Assembly: GCA_937941555.1 (NCBI GenBank)
Contig: CALDHJ010000175.1
Span: 1-7,422, forward strand
Source: an uncultured Granulosicoccaceae bacterium
Lineage (GTDB): Bacteria > Pseudomonadota > Gammaproteobacteria > CALCKW01
DNA: 7,422 nucleotides
Direction of reading: 5' to 3'
Shown: piece by piece, positions 5,441 to 7,422 of the stretch
Position numbering within the stretch: position 1 is the first letter of the stretch
Layout: every line of letters begins with the position of its first letter
Notes under the pieces: generated by a model
What the model was told of the DNA's origin: nothing
What the model saw: the letters and a program-made list of their open reading frames with translations, nothing else
The model's database searches: none
Made by a program: the position numbers and the translations under genes

Positions 5441-5899
5441 TCAACCACGAGCCGCCACCCGCGACAGCGCATTGCGTGCTATCAGCACGTGAAACGGCAT
5501 GATCGCCGTCAGGTAGATCCGCCCGCCCACATTGTGTGGGTGCACCCAGGTCGCCAAAAACACCGTGTCGTCCTGGGACATCACCGACACGCGGAAATCC
5601 AGGTGTTTATCGTTGAAGCCCGCAATCAGCTCACACGGTGATTCCTGTTCAACCGGAAAGGGGCCAATCTTGTCCGCTGCAGGCGGGCCATCATTGGACA
5701 ACCCGAACGGCGCCGTCACGATTCTGCGCAAGTGCAACAGCCACTGCGCCCAAATTGGAAAATCGACAATGGTGTTCGCGGCGGCGCGCGGTGGCAGTTG
5801 CGACGACACGGCAAAGCAATCCATGAAATCGGTTGCCGCAATACGATCGATCAATGCGCTGTTTGTCGGCAACGCCGTTTTGAAAACCTCGGCCCTCAT
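5441..5899 (-). CDS. DUF2867 domain protein
   Basis: This 152-residue soluble protein of unknown function matches the DUF2867 (PF11066) pattern as I remember it. It has an acidic/aromatic N-terminal block (ATDFMDCFAV, residues 22-31), FPIWAQWLLHLR (47-58), FGLS, then HLDFRVSV (99-106), the strongly conserved VHPHNVGGRIYL (119-130) and a final PFHVLIARNAL (135-145). No signal peptide or membrane helix is evident. ATG at 5899 is well supported by AGGAG about seven bases upstream. Its stop lies 50 bp before the ATG of the molybdopterin oxidoreductase on the same strand, suggesting a two-gene unit. No catalytic residues are known to me for this family. Confidence 0.85.
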   Translation of the reverse strand: MRAEVFKTALPTNSALIDRIAATDFMDCFAVSSQLPPRAAANTIVDFPIWAQWLLHLRRIVTAPFGLSNDGPPAADKIGPFPVEQESPCELIAGFNDKHLDFRVSVMSQDDTVFLATWVHPHNVGGRIYLTAIMPFHVLIARNALSRVAARG

Positions 5900-6020
5900 G
5901 CGCGTCTCCTTGCACCTGTCGTCGCAACACCGACGCCCTGTGAATCACATCATACCGCTGTGCGCGCGCCGCGCGGCCCCGTCGCCAACCGAGCCGTCGG
6001 ACACCTGCCGTGGCACCATG

Positions 6021-6674
6021 TCACAGAATGTCGCCGTCTTCTCCCAGCGCCGGGTACGGCTCGCCACGTTGATCCAGCATCTTGGCAATTTTCGGGTGCG
6101 CCCAACGGAACAGTGTCGTCGCGTAGCGTTCAGGGTCGAGACGCGGATTGTCGTAGTGCCCGGCGTCCCGCCGCTGATTGTGGGCTTCGCTGAGGATGAT
6201 CGCCGCCGCCACCGACACGTTGAAGGATTCAACCATGCCCACCATGGGCACAATGATGTGGTGGTCCATCTGCTCGGCGACGGCCGCGCTGACACCGTCC
6301 TTCTCGGCGCCGAGCAGAATCGCCGTCGGGCGCGTGTAGTCGATCTCGCGGTAGGGCCGAGCGCGCTCGGAGAGGTGCGCCGCACAGACTTGATAGCCGT
6401 CGCCCTGCAGCGCCCCGATGCTGTCCGAGATGTGTTCGTGCAGCGTCACGTTGACCCACTTCTCGGCCCCCTGCGCCGCGGCCTTCGAGGCCCGAAAGGA
6501 GCTGCGGTCGCTCTCGGCCATCGCAAGGTGCACATCGGCGACACCAAAGGCATCGCAACTGCGAATGATTGCGGAGATGTTGTGCGGTTTGTGGACGAAA
6601 TCGGCGAGGACGGTGAGGTCCGGCTGTCGGCGGTCGAGTACGGCACGAAGTCTCGCGAAGCGTTCCGGGGTCAT
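6021..6674 (-). CDS. trmH: tRNA (guanosine(18)-2'-O)-methyltransferase TrmH
   Basis: This SPOUT-class enzyme transfers a methyl group from S-adenosylmethionine to the 2'-OH of G18 in the tRNA D-loop. The protein begins like E. coli TrmH (MNPTRYARI...; here MTPERFARL) and continues RRQPDLTV, then motif 1 HKPHNISAIIRSCDAFG (residues 28-44; Asn32 and catalytic-type Arg38), LSERARPYREIDYTRP, motif 2 LGAEKDGVS (121-129) and motif 3 IVPMVGMVESFNVSVA (141-156; Asn152), which form the knotted SAM site. The length of 217 residues is slightly shorter than E. coli's (about 229). I chose ATG 6674 by this alignment; ATG 6683, three codons upstream, is equally possible, and neither has a clear Shine-Dalgarno. 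A perfect inverted repeat lies 20 bp upstream. Confidence 0.94.
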   Translation of the reverse strand: MTPERFARLRAVLDRRQPDLTVLADFVHKPHNISAIIRSCDAFGVADVHLAMAESDRSSFRASKAAAQGAEKWVNVTLHEHISDSIGALQGDGYQVCAAHLSERARPYREIDYTRPTAILLGAEKDGVSAAVAEQMDHHIIVPMVGMVESFNVSVAAAIILSEAHNQRRDAGHYDNPRLDPERYATTLFRWAHPKIAKMLDQRGEPYPALGEDGDIL

Positions 6675-6693
6675 CGGTAACATCAGTTGGGTG

Positions 6694-6722
6694 GCAAGCG
6701 ACCAGTTTAGCGTGTCGCTTGC
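6694..6722. repeat. Perfect 9-bp inverted repeat between trmH and fadN (operator- or hairpin-like)
   Basis: GCAAGCGAC (6694-6702) and GTCGCTTGC (6714-6722) are exact reverse complements separated by 11 bases. The pair lies 20 bp upstream of the trmH ATG and about 65 bp upstream of the divergent fadN ATG. The spacer read on the minus strand contains TAAACT, a 4/6 match to a -10 element. The 20-bp centre-to-centre spacing of the half-sites (about two helical turns) fits a dimeric regulator; it could equally fold as an RNA hairpin in the trmH leader. The repeat is observed; the function is inferred. Confidence 0.55.
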
Positions 6723-6751
6723 TTGCGGCCACGGTTTCGGGCGCTCAAAAT
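6723..6751 (+). promoter_or_regulatory. Weak candidate promoter of the fadN-like gene
   Basis: TTGCGG (6723-6728) and CAAAAT (6746-6751) are 17 bases apart. They match the sigma70 consensus at 3 and 4 of 6 positions, and would start transcription near 6758, leaving a 30-base leader. The element directly abuts the 9-bp inverted repeat, so a regulator bound there would interfere with polymerase. Low confidence. Confidence 0.25.
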
Positions 6752-6787
6752 ACCGCTTTGACCAAATCCACCGAGTGGGGAATACGC

Positions 6788-7422
6788 ATGTCAGCAATCA
6801 ACAAGGTCGTCGTTGTCGGCGCCGGCACCATGGGCGCGGGCATCGCCGGCATCTGCGCAGCGGCCGGTTGCGACGTGGCGCTGCTCGATCTGAAATCCGA
6901 GACGGCACAGGCCGGCATCGACCGCCTCGGTGCGGGCAAACGCCCCGCCCTCGCCGAAGAGCACTTCGCCCGCCTCGCGGCCGGCACCATCGATGATCTC
7001 GAGTCGCACATCCGCGATGCCGACTGGATCTGCGAGGCGATCGTCGAAAACCTCGCGATCAAGCGCGACTTCTTCAGCCGCGTCGAAGCCGCGCGCAAGG
7101 ACGGCTCACTCGTCACCACCAACACTTCCGGCATTCCGTTGCGCGACATCCTCGACGGCATGCCCGCACGCCTCCAGGCCGACATGGCGGTCACGCACTT
7201 CTTCAACCCGCCGCACATCATGCGCCTGCTGGAGTTTGTGCCGTCCGAGCAGGCGGGCCCCGATCTCACTGCGCGCGTCGCCGACTTCTGCGGCAACCGT
7301 CTCGGCAAGGGTGTGGTCTACGCCAAGGACACGGTGAACTTCATCGGCAATCGCATCGGTTGCTACTGGATGCTCTCGGGACTGCACATCGGCCGCGACA
7401 TGCGCACGCAGGGCATCGATCA
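6788..7422 (+). CDS. fadN: 3-hydroxyacyl-CoA dehydrogenase, FadN type (partial, C-terminus cut by window edge)
   Basis: This cytosolic beta-oxidation enzyme oxidises L-3-hydroxyacyl-CoA to 3-ketoacyl-CoA using NAD+. The first 211 residues are present. They show a Rossmann fold with GAGTMG (11-16) and acidic Asp34 at the end of the second strand (NAD-specific). Next come ADWICEAIVENL (78-89), Ser114 within TNTSG (111-115), catalytic-type His137 and Glu149 (THFFNP, LLEFVP) and Asn188 (FIGNRIG). The KGVVYAKDTVNFIGNRIG region and the absence of an N-terminal hydratase domain resemble Bacillus FadN (about 790 residues with a C-terminal crotonase domain) more than FadB/FadJ; the missing C-terminus is needed to be sure. 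ATG 6788 has GGGG seven bases upstream. It is divergent from trmH. A thiolase and an acyl-CoA dehydrogenase would be expected downstream. Confidence 0.9.
   Translation, partial: MSAINKVVVVGAGTMGAGIAGICAAAGCDVALLDLKSETAQAGIDRLGAGKRPALAEEHFARLAAGTIDDLESHIRDADWICEAIVENLAIKRDFFSRVEAARKDGSLVTTNTSGIPLRDILDGMPARLQADMAVTHFFNPPHIMRLLEFVPSEQAGPDLTARVADFCGNRLGKGVVYAKDTVNFIGNRIGCYWMLSGLHIGRDMRTQGID

Noticed and set aside
5900..6020. Gap between trmH and the DUF2867 gene
   Set aside because: I looked for a terminator or a small gene in these 121 bases and saw only the DUF2867 ribosome-binding site.
5532..6680. A 382-codon plus-strand frame, the longest uninterrupted frame in the window
   Set aside because: It runs antisense through DUF2867, the intergenic gap and all of trmH. 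Length alone is not evidence at this GC content, and it contains no domain signature.
6745..7308. Minus-strand 187-codon frame opposite fadN
   Set aside because: It is antisense to a dehydrogenase with intact NAD-binding and catalytic motifs. Its translation is Ser/Arg/Ala-rich and featureless.

Overview
The window is a GC-rich stretch of bacterial chromosome that most resembles a gammaproteobacterium. The evidence is homology recalled from memory, not a search: SitA, SitB, MntR and TrmH all look close to their enterobacterial relatives, and there are small conserved proteins typical of that class (a VF530/DUF2132 protein and a short membrane protein with a PSHR motif). I see no phage, plasmid, CRISPR or defence genes, and no rRNA or tRNA.

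Layout. Bases 1-1564 (minus strand) hold the start of a Mn/Fe ABC importer: sitA (periplasmic binding protein) and sitB (ATPase, cut by the left edge), joined by a 4-base GTGA overlap. Divergently at 1696-2142 lies mntR, the Mn-responsive DtxR-family repressor. Their shared 131-bp intergenic region carries one good MntR-type palindrome (core TAGC-N4-GCTA) and two weaker copies at 18-19 bp spacing. These fall on the predicted promoter elements of both transcripts, so the locus reads as a self-contained, autoregulated manganese-uptake switch.

From 2219 to 3002 (plus) there are two small membrane proteins of unknown function. Bases 3053-3222 form a non-coding, MITE-like element with 14-bp terminal inverted repeats and internal hairpins. 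Next come two minus-strand genes, a DUF2132/VF530 protein (3293-3538) and a VOC/glyoxalase-fold protein (3613-3987). Then follows a structured 320-bp gap containing a terminator-like hairpin, a 9-bp stem-loop and a possible promoter, which together could be a small RNA or an attenuating leader. At 4308-4652 (plus) is an NTF2-like protein.

Bases 4692-5899 (minus) hold an apparent two-gene unit: a DUF2867 protein followed by a cytoplasmic molybdopterin oxidoreductase of the sulfite-oxidase/YedY fold. Bases 6021-6674 (minus) encode TrmH, the tRNA Gm18 methyltransferase. Divergent from it, at 6788-7422 (plus), is the N-terminal part of a FadN-type 3-hydroxyacyl-CoA dehydrogenase, cut by the right edge. 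A perfect 9-bp inverted repeat sits between these last two genes.

I found no clearly new biological system. The most distinctive signals are the phased MntR-site array, the MITE-like element, the candidate small RNA/leader upstream of the VOC gene, and the inverted repeat between trmH and fadN.
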